NCBI GenBank assembly: GCA_951230915.1
Contig: OX579638.1
Location: forward strand, 18,432,696-18,496,695
Origin: Antitrichia curtipendula
Taxonomy: Eukaryota; Streptophyta; Bryopsida; Hypnales; Leucodontaceae
Length of the DNA stretch: 64,000 nucleotides
Reading direction: 5' to 3'
The translations under genes were made by a program, and so were the position numbers. Below are positions 26,263 through 39,878 of this stretch, piece by piece. Position 1 is the first letter of the stretch. The number at the start of each line of letters is the position of its first letter. The notes beneath the pieces were generated by a model, which saw only the letters and a list, made by a program, of their open reading frames with translations, was not told the DNA's origin and made no database searches.

Positions 26263-26823
26263 TTAACCTCTAAAAACCCGCTTGTCCCCTCGGGGGACAA
26301 TTTGGGTCCGGGTAGGTTCCTATTGTCTCCAATTGAAGTGAATTTTTTTGAGATTTTTGGAGGTTGTGTAGCTTTGCAAGAGCTTTCTGGATGCCAGATG
26401 AAAAAGTTATGGCACAATGAGCAAGAAATGGAGATTAGCGGGCAGCCCCAAAAAATTAAAAAAAGTCAAAATAATTTTAAAAAAAAATTTCCTAAAAGAT
26501 TATGTTCTTACCTATAAGTGAAGCTTTGGTTCATTCTATTTGGACTAGGGATGAGAAAGTTATGGACAATCTTAGTTTTTTGGGAAATTTAAGCATCTTC
26601 TTGAAAAAGAACTTTTTGTTCAACTTTGAATGCTAATATCTTCCAATCCGTACGGTGAAATTTGATGAAATTTTTACTACATGATCTCAGACAAGTTAAG
26701 TACAAGATCCTACGGTTAAATTTCCAAGAAAACAAAAAAATTGGTTTCCTTAAGTGAATATAGCAGAAGTGGTGGTTTTGAGTGGTTTTTGGCAGAAAAC
26801 ACCCTTAGGGTTTTAGGGGTTAA
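26263..26823 (+). mobile_element. TTAA-bounded element, family B, copy 1
   Basis: TTAA-CCTCTAAAAACCCGC at the left and CTTAGGGTTTTAGGGG-TTAA at the right. An inner palindrome TGTCCCCTCGGGGGACA follows the left end. It is homologous over its length, in reverse orientation, to 42092-42837, and it provides the empty site for the palindrome nested there. Non-coding. Confidence 0.75.
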
Positions 26824-28273
26824 AGATTGAAAATAGAGTGAAGAAGGTGTGACAACCCCTAATATCCTCTATCTTGGATGCTACATTTTGCCATTGAAAA
26901 TGAATGGAGTTTTTATTTTTCTAGGGATAAATAACTTAGATGCCGTCTAAAGACCTTGAAATTTTCAACATTTTTTTGTGATAATTTGAAATTATTATGA
27001 ATGTTTAAAGAAAAAAGAAGAATGTTCTTATGAGAAACAAAATGAGCTCAAAAAAATCTGAAAATTTCTGCATTGGTGTATATTATGGTGTAGAACATAA
27101 TGGTGTAAACTAAATTTCTATATCATTCTATAACTAGAATTTTAATAAAATTCAATAACATGTCTAATGTTCAAATGGCTATAAAATATATTATTTTAGA
27201 AATTAAAACAATGACAAATTGAAGTAGAAAGCAAGTTTAATAAGATTTATTTCATTAATTGGGATCAAATTCAGAAAAGATCATTTTTAAAGTCTAAAAT
27301 TCACATCAAGAGCAAAAGAAGTAGACATTGCCAAATACAGTAGACATTAGAAAAGGGATGGGGCCTAAAGAAGGCCCCTTTTCTTTGGAAAATAGCGACT
27401 AGCAACGAACAACAGAGTTCTAAATACAAAAATAATGTTTTTTTAATTAAAAAATAAGCTTAAAATTAAAGATCATAATCCAGCTTGAATTAATTTTTAT
27501 TCAGTGGTTGTTTTCACGGTTAGTGCAAATCTAGAGACCCTCTTGAGGTCCATTCTTCTTCAAATGAAGGCCCCTTTTGTGATATGTGAATTTAATAGCA
27601 TCTTCTTCTTTAAATTTTTTATAGATTTTCAATTGCAGGGATCCACCACCAAGTCAACCATACACATCCAAAAAACTTGTCCAAAATAATTTGGATGAAA
27701 ATCATTCAATTTTTGACTAGATAAAAACCTATCCAAGCATTCATTGGCTACTTTTTGGTTGCATGGGTGTTTCAAAGTTAATGTGTCCACCTATAATTGC
27801 TAGTGATAATAATCAAGCATCAATGATTTTTTCATTATTTTTGGAAGTGCACAAAGCAATATATAGTGGAATGGTGAAGCTATTTACATTCTTTGACATA
27901 GATGAAACATACAAAATTTGGGTGAAAACACATGTATTCATCCCAAAAAAATCTTCAATAGTGCAATATTGCTCCTATATTACACAACAATTGAATGATT
28001 TCATCCATTGAAATTAGAGGAACCTATTGCTCAATATTCCCTCAAAAAAATTATATAGCTTTTGAGCAATAAATCATCCAAAAGTAGAACACCATAGATT
28101 TTATTATTATTATATAAAATATATTATATTTAATCTTATTGGCAATTAAAAGAAGATTCTAATACACTACTTCATTCATTTTTTAGGCTTTGTATAAATA
28201 ATTAATGAATTTTTAAAGTACTGTCATCATGTGTATTAATAACCAACACTAGGTTCTCATAGATTTTCATAGT
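26824..28273. other. AT-rich intergenic DNA without a recognised gene
   Basis: Short AT-biased ORFs only, with no conserved motif and no repeat partner noticed in the window. Confidence 0.4.
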
Positions 28274-29190
28274 TTAACCCTTAAAGCATTGAACATGCTT
28301 TTTTGAGAACATAGCTTTTAGGGGCAGCTCAATACGAGCGGAGATTTTATTTTTTTTCTTTGAAATTTTCACACAACATTCTCCCAAGGAGTAGCTTTAA
28401 GGTCCAACAACTTTCATAACTTTTGATTATGTGGATAAAAAGTTATAGCATGATAAGTGATTTTCAATGCTTGGGGGACAGCCCGGGCAGCAAAAAAAAA
28501 TTCTTTAAAAATTACTTTAAAAATAAATAAAAACTTGAAATTGATTCTTTGGATTTATATATAAGCAGGAAGCTTTGAATCATTCCATTTTGATCTATGA
28601 GCCAAAAGTTATGAGGATTCTTAGTTTGAGGATAGTTATGGAATCTATACTCTAAAATAAACTTTGAAGTCCTATATTTTACTCAATTTTCAATATTTTT
28701 GAAAAAAACAAAAAAACATTGGGTGTAGATAGGTCTTTACAGCATTATAACCATTGGGATTGGCATTATGTAATTCTATGATTAAATTCTTAACAATTTA
28801 GTGTTTTGAATCATTTTCTACTTCTATCTACTTACTATTTTTTTCCTGTATGTTGTACAAATCCAAATGATCTGAAATTTTTCAAGCATATATCTAACTT
28901 GACTTCAAAAATGAATCCAAAGAGTAACCACCATTTGGACATTTTTTCATATAAATGTGACCTTGTGAAGTGCAGCTGCCCGGATTTTCGCAGGGACAAA
29001 AAAAGGATTTTTCTCAATTCAAACACTAATATCATGCAATCCACACAATGGAAAATTCTGAAATTTTTTCCACATCTTCTCAAACAAGTTTACTACAAGA
29101 TACTCTGGTTACATGTGTCCAAAAATGTTTTTTTTTCTAAAATTTGATACTTGTATTAGAAATGGCAGTTTTGAAACCTTTAGGGATTAA
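28274..29190 (+). mobile_element. TTAA-bounded element, family A, copy 1
   Basis: Bounded by TTAA-CCCTTAAAG and CTTTAGGGA-TTAA. Internal landmarks shared with 36558-37439, 37782-38734, 44501-45682 and (inverted) 51199-51913 are AAGGAGTAGCTTTAAGG, GAATCATTCCATTTTGAT and CTACTTCTATCTACTTACTA. Non-coding. Confidence 0.75.
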
Positions 29191-29930
29191 TTGTTTACCT
29201 CTTATGCTCGGGGAGGGGGGGGGGGAGGGGGGCACTCAATGTATTCTTTGGACATCATGTGCGATTAAGTAAACTTTCTATCCCTATTTATTTTTTAATA
29301 AATTTTGATTTAGCTCCAAATTTTTGGGTGCTGATACATAATCAATATATTTTTTACATGAATATTTTTTTGGATTCAATTGAATTCAACAAGATATCTA
29401 AATGCACAATTGAAGATTGCACTAAAATGGTTGTATTTTCAGTTCAAATACTTATCAAGATTGCATTTGAATGACAATTGTATCCAACTATGGTATACAT
29501 AAACTTTAACCAAGTCTTCATTTATTGGTAATTTAAAAATTATTTAAAAATTATTATTCACCATATAAAATAGGGGGTCAAATTTTTTTTCCAACTATAC
29601 AATGTATTTATTTTTTTACAAAATTTGTAAGTAATTATTTCAAATAATTTTTTTTTAATTCACAATATAAACTTCCAACATAGTAAAATATACTATAATT
29701 TTTTCAAATTATTTAAATAATCTTTTATCATATAAGATAGGGGATCAAAGATTTTGTTTGCATGTGATATCTAAAGAATACACTGAGTGAACCAATGTAA
29801 TCAATGTCTATTTTTTGTGACCTTTTCTAGTCTAAGTGTAGGTATTGCATTTGGGGCAATGTTGATCATGGGTATATGCACGTTACCATAAAGATTTCTA
29901 CTACAAGAACTTTCTCCTAGAGGAAATGTT
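29191..29930. other. AT-rich DNA with G-run
   Basis: Contains a G-rich run at about 29210-29232 and repeated short blocks of the type ATA(A/G)AATAGGGGGTCAA (near 29568 and 29733). No gene seen. Confidence 0.4.
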
Positions 29931-30360
29931 GTCACAACCAAAGATTCTATAGGAGGCAACCCATTCGAGATCATCCTCTCAATTTTAGCAATGTAAATTG
30001 TTCTCTATTCGTGCAAGAAGAGATGAATATTAATCAATTATGGCACAATTTTTGGCATAGTTGTGGCGCATTATGATTGGCTACAAGACTCTTAATATTG
30101 CAACCAATACTTGGTGGATTTTGCAATTAGCCCTTGGTCAGAAAGAGAAAGGTCTATAGGACTAATATGGATTAATAAGAATCTTCAACTAAATTTTTTA
30201 TAGTAATTATATTTTGAGAAATAAAAATTTAGAAAATTATAGAAACCTTCCAAACTCTCCTTTTACACACAGAAAAAAAATTCTACTTAAGAAATTTGCC
30301 TTGTAGATATGTGTGTCTGCTTAAGTGATTAGTAATGGGTTGCCTCCTTTACTATAGAGG
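29930..30360 (+). repeat. Dispersed repeat H, copy 1
   Basis: Direct relative of about 49850-50240. Shared blocks include AATTATGGCACAATT, GATTGGCTACAAG, CTCTCAATATTGCAACCAA-like text, GAAAGGTCTATA and GGGTTGCCTCC. Non-coding. Confidence 0.65.
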
Positions 30361-31601
30361 AATCCAAAATGTTTGAGAATGTTTTAAAAGTAAGATAGGA
30401 GGTTCTAAAATTGACTAGACTCTAAAAAGTACATTTTTATTTTTTTGAAGCACCATTAGTGTACCTGTTATGTACATTTTAGGAGGTGGGTGCATTCAAT
30501 GATTCTTGCACTTCATCTTCAAAATGCAACTTCGTAACTAATTCCACAAAGGTCCAAAAATTATGAAACGACTTGGGTTAGATGCTAATTCCATTTTTTG
30601 TTCTATGAAATTCTATTGAGAATAGTACTTCAAGGAGTTTAGCTCCTCCAAGATGGGATCAAAGTTTATATTCCCTAAAGGCACACTTGTTGGACGTCCT
30701 ACCTTGGTTTTGAACTTCTACTTCTCCTACAAAGCCTAAAGCACTATAGTAAACTTGCCAATCACCGCACAAACAAAATTCAAATCCTTCTCAAAATAAA
30801 TATAGAGACTTGCGTATTTTGAAATTTGACGTGATTATTAAATGTCATGTGAAGATTTACCTTAAAAAAAAAATGCAAAAAGATTTCTTCCTACAAATTT
30901 TATTGCAATTTAAAGACAATGCACCTGAAATCTAGTTAAGAATTTTTTGCAACCTTCATTGCACAATGCGCGGTCACTGGGCAATGATACACAATTTTGT
31001 TCCCATCACAATTGACTTGGTAGTTAAATTGTATGGTTACTATGCAATATTTGCAACAATTGTTGTATGGTTTTTGGATGCGTGCAATAAATGGCCAGTT
31101 TACTCTATTTAGATTAGCCACACACCTTTTTTGATCCGGCCCTTGGCAACATCCGTTTGGCCGTGTCGTGTAGATGCATGAACTTGATTTCTTAGTATTT
31201 TTCATTCCAAAAAAGAAATCCAAATAAATTGTAGGAATTGGTAAGCTTTGCCATCGCGACACACCTTGATGACTGTGCAAGTTGAGTTTCCATGAATGTG
31301 TCAGAATGATGGGTCTGGGTTTTGTGTTGGCCAATGAAACAACCTAAATATAAGCTTAAGATCTATCGCTTTCGGGTGTTTCCATGTCCACTCGTATTAT
31401 ATTCATACAAGCTCGAAAAAATACAAAACTCATTTTGTTGGTTTTCTAAACCATTTCCTTACAAGCTCACATCAATTTTATTTTGTCCCTATCTTCGAGA
31501 TTTGCAAATCTCAAATAAGTATCCTATTTAAGTACTTCTACCTTAAAAATGTTTGGTTTACTTTACTTAGATCAACCACACACATCTTTGACCTTGCCCT
31601 T
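30361..31601. other. Repeat-derived DNA
   Basis: 30490-30620 is inverted relative to 32090-32240 and recurs at 37500-37630 and 49600-49660; the landmark is a block around AACTAATTCCACAAAGG. 31140-31290 is a diverged direct duplicate of 31770-31900 (GGCCGTGTCGTG, GCATGAACTTG). A 132-codon minus-strand frame at 30936-31334 lies in this repeated DNA and shows no protein motif. Confidence 0.5.
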
Positions 31602-31768
31602 CATCACAAAGTTCAAGGCATGCCAATATGGTGCATTGAAACATTATCAAGCTAACTTGGTACCAGCCTCCATACTAGATTTGATGCTGAGTTTGCATGG
31701 AGGTTGGCAGCAGATTATCTTAATAGTCTTTTGCTGCACCATATTGGCATGCCCTGACTTTCCTGATG
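31602..31768. mobile_element. Foldback MITE, copy 1
   Basis: The left arm CATCACAAAGTTCAAGGCAT plus GCCAATATGGTGCA is the inverse of the right arm ending CCTGACTTTCCTGATG. The dinucleotide TT flanks both sides. The whole 167 bp can fold on itself. A second copy lies at 48569-48746. Confidence 0.7.
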
Positions 31769-32455
31769 TTGGCCGTGTCGTGCAGATGCATGAACTTGCT
31801 TTCTCGGTATTCTCCACTCAAAGAAGAAATTAAAGGAAACTGCAGGAATTGGTAAGCTGTACCATTGCGGCACACCTTGATAACTGTGCAAGGTTAGGAT
31901 TTTATTATTCCCTTTGTTTAATACTCCTCATACTGTTGCTTTTCGAGGTTGGTTTCTAGGATTCCCAGCTCAGGTACACTGACAGTCTCCAAGTGCACCT
32001 TGCAGTCACTAGGGGTAAGGTAGTAGGTCCATAAGTCGCACACCTAAGAGCTGGAACTGCATTTTGGGGATGTGAAGCTTCTTGAAATATTTTTTCAATA
32101 AATTTTACTTGAAGGACAAGAGGAATTCACATCTAACCCAAGTCGTTTCATATTTTTTGGAGCTTTGTAGAATTAGTTATGAAATTTAGAAGTTGAAATG
32201 GCACAGGGCTCTTAAACCACCCACTTCCTAAAAAGTACATTGTTTGTACATTGTTGAAGGCTTTAAAAAGAAACATGTACAAATAGTGTACATTTGAGGA
32301 GGTGGTTGGTTTTAGAATTTATGCACTTTTCAAACCTCCTATCGTAGTCACAAGCTTTTGGAGACTCAAACAAATTTTCTTGCATAATACAAGCGTGGTG
32401 AGACAAAAGAGAAGCCAACGGGAAGCCGTTCAACAAGAAGGCACTGTGACACTCC

Positions 32456-33277
32456 TTAACCCCTAAGTGCCTAAGCCTTTCCAAGGGTGTTTTTCCTATG
32501 AAAAAAGAGCATAGGAGAGTAGTTACCCCCATGAAGCAAAATTTATTTTTTTTCAAAATCTGACCACATAGATGTTTCTAGAGCTTGCTTGTTAGTATGT
32601 ATACCAATTTTGAGTATAAAATTCAATAGGAGTTGTGAGATTATAACAAAAGAAAAGTATGCATTCTATTTTTAGTGTGCTGTCCCTCCCCACTATGTTG
32701 CTGAAATTTGCATATAAAAGTTTTTTGGGATGGGAGGTGACATGAACAACTACAAATAGTGTTAGTACACTAAAATGCACTTTCAAAAAATTTAATTTCA
32801 CATGAAAAGCTATCAAACTCATTATACAGTCGACCTTGTAATTGTTGGAATGCAATTTTGTTTGATAAGTGGAAATTGCAAAAAACTCCAAATCAACACT
32901 TGCATGTTTAAATTTTCAAACGGTGAAAATCACGAAAACACTTTACTCTTTCCATTGGGACCATTTTCAAAGCAAATGAATATGTACAATTTTTTAGATC
33001 TCAAATCAAGTGAAATTGATGAGCTTTGTTCAAAACCGAGAAATGAAGTAAAATTGGCAAGCTTTACTCTTCACTAATGGTACATATATGTAGTTGAGGA
33101 CCTCTAGAAAATCAAATATTAACCTTTTTCAGTGAAAAATGAAAGTTTTCAATAGTTAACCCTCAAAACTGCCCGTAAATTTTTTTTAAACGGTCAAACG
33201 TTTTTAACTGCCCACTGCAAAATGAGCCTGAAATTTCAGGTCGACCATATATGGTCGCCCAGGCAGTTAGGGGTTAA
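32456..33277. mobile_element. TTAA-bounded element, family E
   Basis: The left end TTAA-CCCCTAAGTGCCTAAGC and the right end, read inward, TTAA-CCCCTAACTGCCTGGGC form an 18-bp imperfect inverted repeat. An internal TTAACCCTCAAAACTGCCC at 33156 resembles the end and may be a second, shorter boundary. Non-coding. Confidence 0.6.
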
Positions 33278-34822
33278 TGTACGCACCATGGTTTTCTCGG
33301 AGGTTGAGACTAATTCATTGTCATAAATGCATACATGTGGCGGAAGCAATGTAGAAGGAAGACTACACTTGGGGGGTGAGAAAGAGAGACATGTATCAAG
33401 CAAGGTGAAAGTGTCATAAACAAGAGTAAAAAACTATCGGAGAAAATCATTCTCCAACACATTTCTTCATCTTTGGAGTGGAAAAACGGCACTTCTTCAG
33501 CTTTAGAGGTTGAGAGATCCGAAAACCATAGAAAACCACTTACAACATGACACGCGTTCAATCTCCGAGAATCATTTGCTTCTCGGAAGGCCTGTGACTA
33601 ATCCTATTGTTATAGAGACATGACTTGTTCTCAAAGAACCGCCACTATGTCCATGACTAGGCTCCATGACACAGAAACATGCTTTAGAGCATCACCATTG
33701 GAGAATGCCACATTGCCCCTTCAAATGGTTTGGCATATCCGGGCTTCTACATGAGTTCCACCATTTGGAGATTTCTGAATTTGTCAATGTTAGAGCAAAA
33801 ATAAATTGCTACACCTCAAGTTGTAGTGTCTTGAGCATTTGACTTGAGCCACTATACGCACAAAAACTTAGTGGCTAGATCGTGATTTTGAGGGCAAAGT
33901 GTTGTTGGGGCTATAAGGCAAGCTTGGACATTAGTCGTACGAGTCCTCGATTATCCCAAATTTTTGGAGCTAGGGGAGTGGGCCCAATTGTGCAAGTGGG
34001 CCAAGGAATAAGTCCACCCACCCACCTATTGTAGTAAAGAAATAAATTTCAAAAAATCTAATTCAGTAACTCTGCGTCTTAGGGCCCCTATACTACTGCA
34101 CTTCCAAACCATTTTCAATAGAAGGTTAGGAACCACGCTTACCCTATATGACAAAAGGCCCATGACATAATTGCTTTGGTGTCCTCTTTTTAGTATGCCT
34201 TTTTGCTCTCAGGAAGAGGGATGGTGACTTGATCCCCACTATAGATCAACAAACAATGATATTCTTTTAAAATTAAAAAAATTCCCTTGGATTCACGCCA
34301 AATGAAGTCACCTTTGACTGTTCAACATTTGCTATAACGTTGCAATGAATAAGCAAAGATCCTGCACTTCGTGGGCGCATAAAACAATAGACCAAGGATG
34401 GGAGATTGCAAAGGAAGGGCAATATTTTGTGAGTCGTCCCAACTGGATTAGTTGGTGGGTGCGAGTTAGGGGATACTTTTCATTATTGGCCCATTGTCCT
34501 ACCGTGGCAGGGCATGATTCACAGACACAATGTGAATGCTCTCAAGTGACAAACATTAAGGTAAACTAGTCTATTATCATGCAAAGTAGCAATCTAAATA
34601 TCACAGGACCAACTTAAGAAGGGCACATATTTTCTAGAGGTATGTGTTTGTTTCAAATTGAACCCCCAAGTGAAATTAAAATAATTTTTTTATTTAAAAC
34701 TATAATTTATATAAATTTATAAAGTAATTTATACTAAAATTACAAAACCATTTCAATATATAATGAAGTAATGAACATCCTATAAACAATCCATAGCTAC
34801 TCTTCCATATATCCAGTGGTAC
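33278..34822. other. Intergenic DNA, nothing recognised
   Basis: Mixed-composition DNA with a short inverted similarity around TTCTCGGA/TCCGAGAA (33294-33585). No gene or known repeat identified. Confidence 0.4.
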
Positions 34823-35446
34823 TTAATCCTTAAATGCCCAAGGCACAAAATTTTGGTATCAAAGCCTTACCAAGCTATTGTTTTTGGTAGATTATTTTTT
34901 AAATCTAATTTTAGCATCAAAAATTTGATTAAAAAATGAATAATTATGACTATTCTATTCACAATTTTGTTCAAGAGGGTCCATTGCAAATCTTGATTTT
35001 CTAGTGTTGAGGGATCTTGGAAATGAGCCTCAAATATACCATATCTTGTCTTTGAGATAAAATCACATTAAAAATTCATTAAAAAAAATTGTATAATAGA
35101 TTTTGAGAAGACATATATTTATTAGGATTATGCATGTTATGTCCTTTAAGCTTATATTTTCTTTGTGATCAATTGTTTAGGTTTGACATGTGAAAAGAGG
35201 ATTGAAAGACTTCAAATCACTTTCACAATTTCAACATTCTTATGATCAAACATTCTAATATTTCAATCTATAAGTAATATTGTCGCACATGATTTCTTTT
35301 TCCATGTGATCTCTAACTTATCTAGTTTGAATTTGAATGGTTACAATTTTTAAAAAGTGATAAAACTTTTCAAAATGTTGTTTTTTTGTTCAATTTAGAG
35401 CAAATTCCAAGGATCACAAAAAAGACCTTGGACATTTAGAGGTTAA
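34823..35446 (-). mobile_element. TTAA-bounded element, family C, copy 2
   Basis: Left TTAA-TCCTTAAATGCCCAAGGC, right GACATTTAGAGG-TTAA. It is in reverse orientation relative to the neighbouring copy at 35760-36408. Shared inner text includes ATTTTAGCATCAAAAAT and TTTTGTTCAATTTAGAGCAAA. Non-coding. Confidence 0.7.
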
Positions 35447-35759
35447 GTGTTCGCCATTATAGGATTGACACATTACCTTTTATTGGCATTAATGCAACGA
35501 TTTTGTTAGAAAATGAATGGCTTTAGATGATAGGTTGGACAAAATTGGGGCCATAAGTAGGATGATGAAATTAGGTAGTAAATAGAGTTGGGTTGGTTTA
35601 CCTTATAAAATAGGAGGTTCATGAAGCGACCTTTTAATCCTTAAAGAACATTTCATTCCGTGAAGGCAAACCAAAGAATCTACCATAGTGATTTCAGATT
35701 AGGCAAGTAAGAAAACCAAATTTGTAGGCAAATAGCTTTTTACACAATTTTAATGTGAA

Positions 35760-36408
35760 TTAACCCCTAAATGCCCAAGGCCTATTTTGAGCATCTTGAT
35801 ATTTGCTCTAAATTGAACAAAAAACCAACATTTTGATAAGTTGTATCTATTTTTTTGAATTGTAACCGTACAAATTGAAACTAGACATGTTAGAGATCTC
35901 ATAGGAAAAAAAAATACAACATCACATACGGAGTAAAAGATTATAATGTTTGGCCATGAGAGTGTTAAAACTACAAAAGTGATGTGAAGTCTTTCAATCT
36001 CTTTTCACAAGTCAAATCTAAAAAGTTGGTGACCAAAAAAATATGAGGTTAAAGGGCCTAACATGTATAACCCCATTCATTTTATGGCTTCTTAAAATCT
36101 CTTTTACAATTTTTTTGAATCAATTTTGAATGTGATTTTTCTCCAAGATCTAGTGCATTTGAGTCTCATTTTCAAGAGCTATCAACACTACGAGAAGTCA
36201 AGATTGCAATGGGTATTCTTGCACAAAATCTTGAATAGAAAAACCACTATAATTTATTTTCAAGATCAAATTTTTGATGCTAAAATTAGACTTCAAGAAG
36301 AACTTTTCAAAAATATAAAATACTAAAAATAGCAACTTGGTTAGGTTTTATTTAACTTCAAAGTTTTGCAAACACCAGATTTGGGTGCCTTGGGCATTTA
36401 GGGGTTAA
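35760..36408 (+). mobile_element. TTAA-bounded element, family C, copy 1
   Basis: TTAA-CCCCTAAATGCCCAAGGC at the left and GCCTTGGGCATTTAGGGG-TTAA at the right: both TTAA sites and an inverted repeat of 18 bp are intact. At 649 bp it has no ORF above 66 codons. This is the best-preserved copy in the window. Confidence 0.8.
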
Positions 36409-36557
36409 ATAATGAAAATTTAAAGCCATGCAACTGCAATTGATACGTGAAGGGAGGAGGAAAAAAAGTGACAATTTAAAAAAAGAGTGGTTCTTGGCAA
36501 CTCTTGCAATTCTCATTATTCCATGTACAAAAGGCCTAAGGGGGCACAAAGTGCCAT

Positions 36558-37439
36558 TTAACCTCCAAAAGACCAACTGCTATTTTTAGCAATATAGCAA
36601 TTATGGATAGGTACATGTGATTAGAAATTTTCATATTTAAGGCCCAAATTTTAATGGAAGCTGTAGACAAGGAATATCTTTCATGTAAACAAAATTTATG
36701 ACATTTGGAAATACATAAGTTATGGTCTAACATGGTACCTTTATTAATCGGTCGGGCAATTCGGGCATATTAAAAGCAATCACTTTTTTCAAAAACAAAA
36801 ATTTGAAATTCATTTTCTAGATTGATACATATATGAAAAACTTTGAATCGTTCCATTTTAATCAATGAATCAAAAGTTATGAGGAATTTTAGTGTGCGGG
36901 TAGTTATAGATTTTCTACTCTAAAATAAACTTTGATGTCATTTATTTCATTCAGTTTTCAATATCTTTGGAAAAAAACAAAACTGTAGGATGTAGATTGT
37001 TTATTACAACATTACGGGATTGGGATTTTTTCAGTTTCACAATTCACTTCTTAACAATTCAATGTTTTGAACTATTCGCTACTTCTTTCAACTTAATATT
37101 TTTTTCTATATGTTATACAATTCCAAGTGATCTGAATTTTTTCACCAATTTGAATATTTTTTCATACAAATGTGACCTTGTGAAGTGCAATTGCGTGGTT
37201 TATTGCAGATTTATAGGGACCAAAAAAAGATTTTTATCAATTCAAATGCTAGTATCTTGCACTCCATAAGGTGGAAAATTCTGAAAAAATTTCTACATCT
37301 TTTCAAACTAGCATACTAAAAGATCCTATAGTTACATGTGTCCAAAAATGTGTGTGTTTTCAAAATTTGGTACTTGTGCTCAAAATGGCAGTTTTTGAGC
37401 ATTTGGGGGGAAACATAATCAAGGAATTTAAGGGGTTAA
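36558..37439 (+). mobile_element. TTAA-bounded element, family A, copy 2
   Basis: TTAA-CCTCCAAAAG at the left, TTAAGGGG-TTAA at the right. The interior follows family A (GAATCGTTCCATTTTAATCA, TCTACTCTAAAATAAACTTT). Non-coding. Confidence 0.65.
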
Positions 37440-37781
37440 GAGTTAAGAGCTAATTACATTTTGGAGGAAGCTAAATTCTTTGAATCAATTATCTGTAAAT
37501 TTTTACAAGAAGAAAAATGAAATTGGTCCAAGTTGTTTCATATTTTATGGACCTTCTTGGAATTAGTTATGAACTTTTGAAGTTGAAACAACAATGGTCA
37601 CTAAAAACATCTACCTCCTAAAGTGTAAACTATTGATGCATTGAAGAAAATACAATTTATCCCTTTGTTAGAGGACGCACTTAGAGTCGGCTTTTATTTT
37701 AGGATTGTAGCAACATCATAATTGTGCAATGCCAAGCTAATCCTTGTGGAAATCATCATTTTTAGTACTCTGAATTATTTG

Positions 37782-38734
37782 TTGACCCCTAAAGAACCAA
37801 ATTGTGTTTGGGGGTCAACATAGCAATTTGGGGCAATTCAATAGGAATGGAATTTTTTTTCTTTTTATTGAAATATTTATACAACATGTGCCCAAGGAGT
37901 AGCTTTAAGGCCCAATAATTTTCATAACTTTTGACTACATGGTTAAAAAGATATTGTATGATATGTAATTTTTGTTGCTCGGCGGGCAGCCCGGCAGCTA
38001 AAAAATATTCTTTATAAATCACTATTTTTTTTAAATAAAAATTTAAAATTAATTTTATATATTTATATGTATATAAAATGTTTTGAATCATTCCATTTTG
38101 ATTAATAAAATGAAAGTTATGAGGAATTTCAGTTGTGGATAGTTTGAAGGTAGTTATGGAATCTCTACTCTAAAATAGACTTGAAATCTTTTATTTCACT
38201 CAATTTTCAGTATTTTTGGAAGAAAATAACAACAGTAGGTGCACATCATTTATTACAACATTATAAACATTGTAATTGACATTTTTCAATTCCATAAATA
38301 AATTGTTAGCAATTTGGTATTTTGGATCATTCTCTACTTCTTTCTACTTACTATTTTTTCCTATGTATTGTACAATTCCAATTGATCTAAATTTTTTCAA
38401 GCATGTAACCAACTTGCCTTAGAGAATGAATCCAAAGAATTACAACCATTTTGGACATTCTTTTATAATGCTATGACTTTGTGAAATGCAGTTGCCTGGT
38501 TCTTTGCAAGGACAAAAAAAAGGACTTTTGTCACTTCAAGTGCTAATACCTTGCAATCCACGTGGTGGAAATTTTTGAATTTTTTTCCACATGTTATCAA
38601 GTCAGCATAATACAAGATTCTACGGTTACATGTGTCCAAAAGTATTTTTTTTTCCAAAATTTGGTACTTGTACTAGAAATGGCAGTTTTGGAACGTTTTT
38701 GTTAAAAACATAGTCAAAAACCTTTAGGGGTTAA
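37782..38734 (+). mobile_element. TTAA-bounded element, family A, copy 3
   Basis: The left end is TTGA-CCCCTAAAG (one change in TTAA) and the right end is CCTTTAGGGG-TTAA. Interior landmarks AAGGAGTAGCTTTAAGG and GAATCATTCCATTTTGAT are shared with copy 1. Non-coding. Confidence 0.7.
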
Positions 38735-39878
38735 AAATCACAAGAATATTCATTGGAAATCAAACTAGTGTGCAAAGACCTTTTTTTCCACACAAGATTT
38801 TGAGGATGAATACATGAGCTCCTATCTTACATTGAAGGATTTTTTGTCATCCATTGGAGACTTTTAGATCGTCGTATCATATAGGATTAAGGTGACAACC
38901 ACCTGAAACAAACATCTATTTTTTGCCTCGTAGCAAACCAAGTTTTCATGTTACACCACCAAATCTCCTACTTAAAACTTGAGTAAATTAGCAAAATGGT
39001 TACTCATGTATCAATCTTGTTGCTTCAAGATTCCAAATGTGTTTATTTTCAAGTGAGTCTACAACCCACTACTTTGACCAAGTACAAATGTGTGACATGT
39101 AGGAGTTAGAAGTTCTCACATACACACAAATAAAATTATTCTTGTATGGAAAATTTTCATGTAGGATATCAAAAATTAAAGTGATAAAATTCTATCCAAT
39201 ACACAACTGAATCAAAGAATTATGTGGTTGAATGAAAAGTGTTCATGCAAGAAGGATAAAATTCAAATAATGATGTTATTGCCACCTTTGGATGAATAGT
39301 TGATCTCTCATCTATAATCCTCATCTATTGCTTTCTTTTCTACATGCACAATATGATTGAAGATATTAAGGGTGGTTTAGACTCAATAACTTTGTCTTTC
39401 ATTTACTTTTTGAAGAACCCAAACATTCAATATTTGATGATCTTGATCAAGTTTGCAAGAGTGAGTTAATATGTCAAATACTTGGCTTATTGTTCTTTGC
39501 TTCACTATTAATTATCTAGTGCACAATCTATTTATGAATATTAATAGCTTCACCAATCTAGTTAAGATTTCAAGTTAAGATATATTACCTTAAGTAATTG
39601 AAAATAAGATGCTAAGTTGATGAGGTTCACTTGTATTTTTGCTTACAATAAATTTTCTTTTACTTGTGTCAAAAACATCAAAAATTGAAAATAAATCCTT
39701 CCAATCCAATCATCCACTAAGCTCATATGTAGGCTACAATCCTTAGAAAAATCTTCATGAACTTCACTCAAGCCTCCAAGGTTGCTAGTAACAAAGATTT
39801 ATCTATAACTGGTCCATAGTAATTGATGAAATCTAGTTATATGCAAATATAAAATTGTTCAAGATTGAGGCTTTAAGC
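38735..39878. other. AT-rich intergenic DNA without a recognised gene
   Basis: No conserved frame and no repeat partner noticed. Confidence 0.4.

Noticed and set aside
30936..31334. 132-codon minus-strand ORF
   Set aside because: It lies in dispersed repeat DNA, has no motif, and has AT-driven composition.
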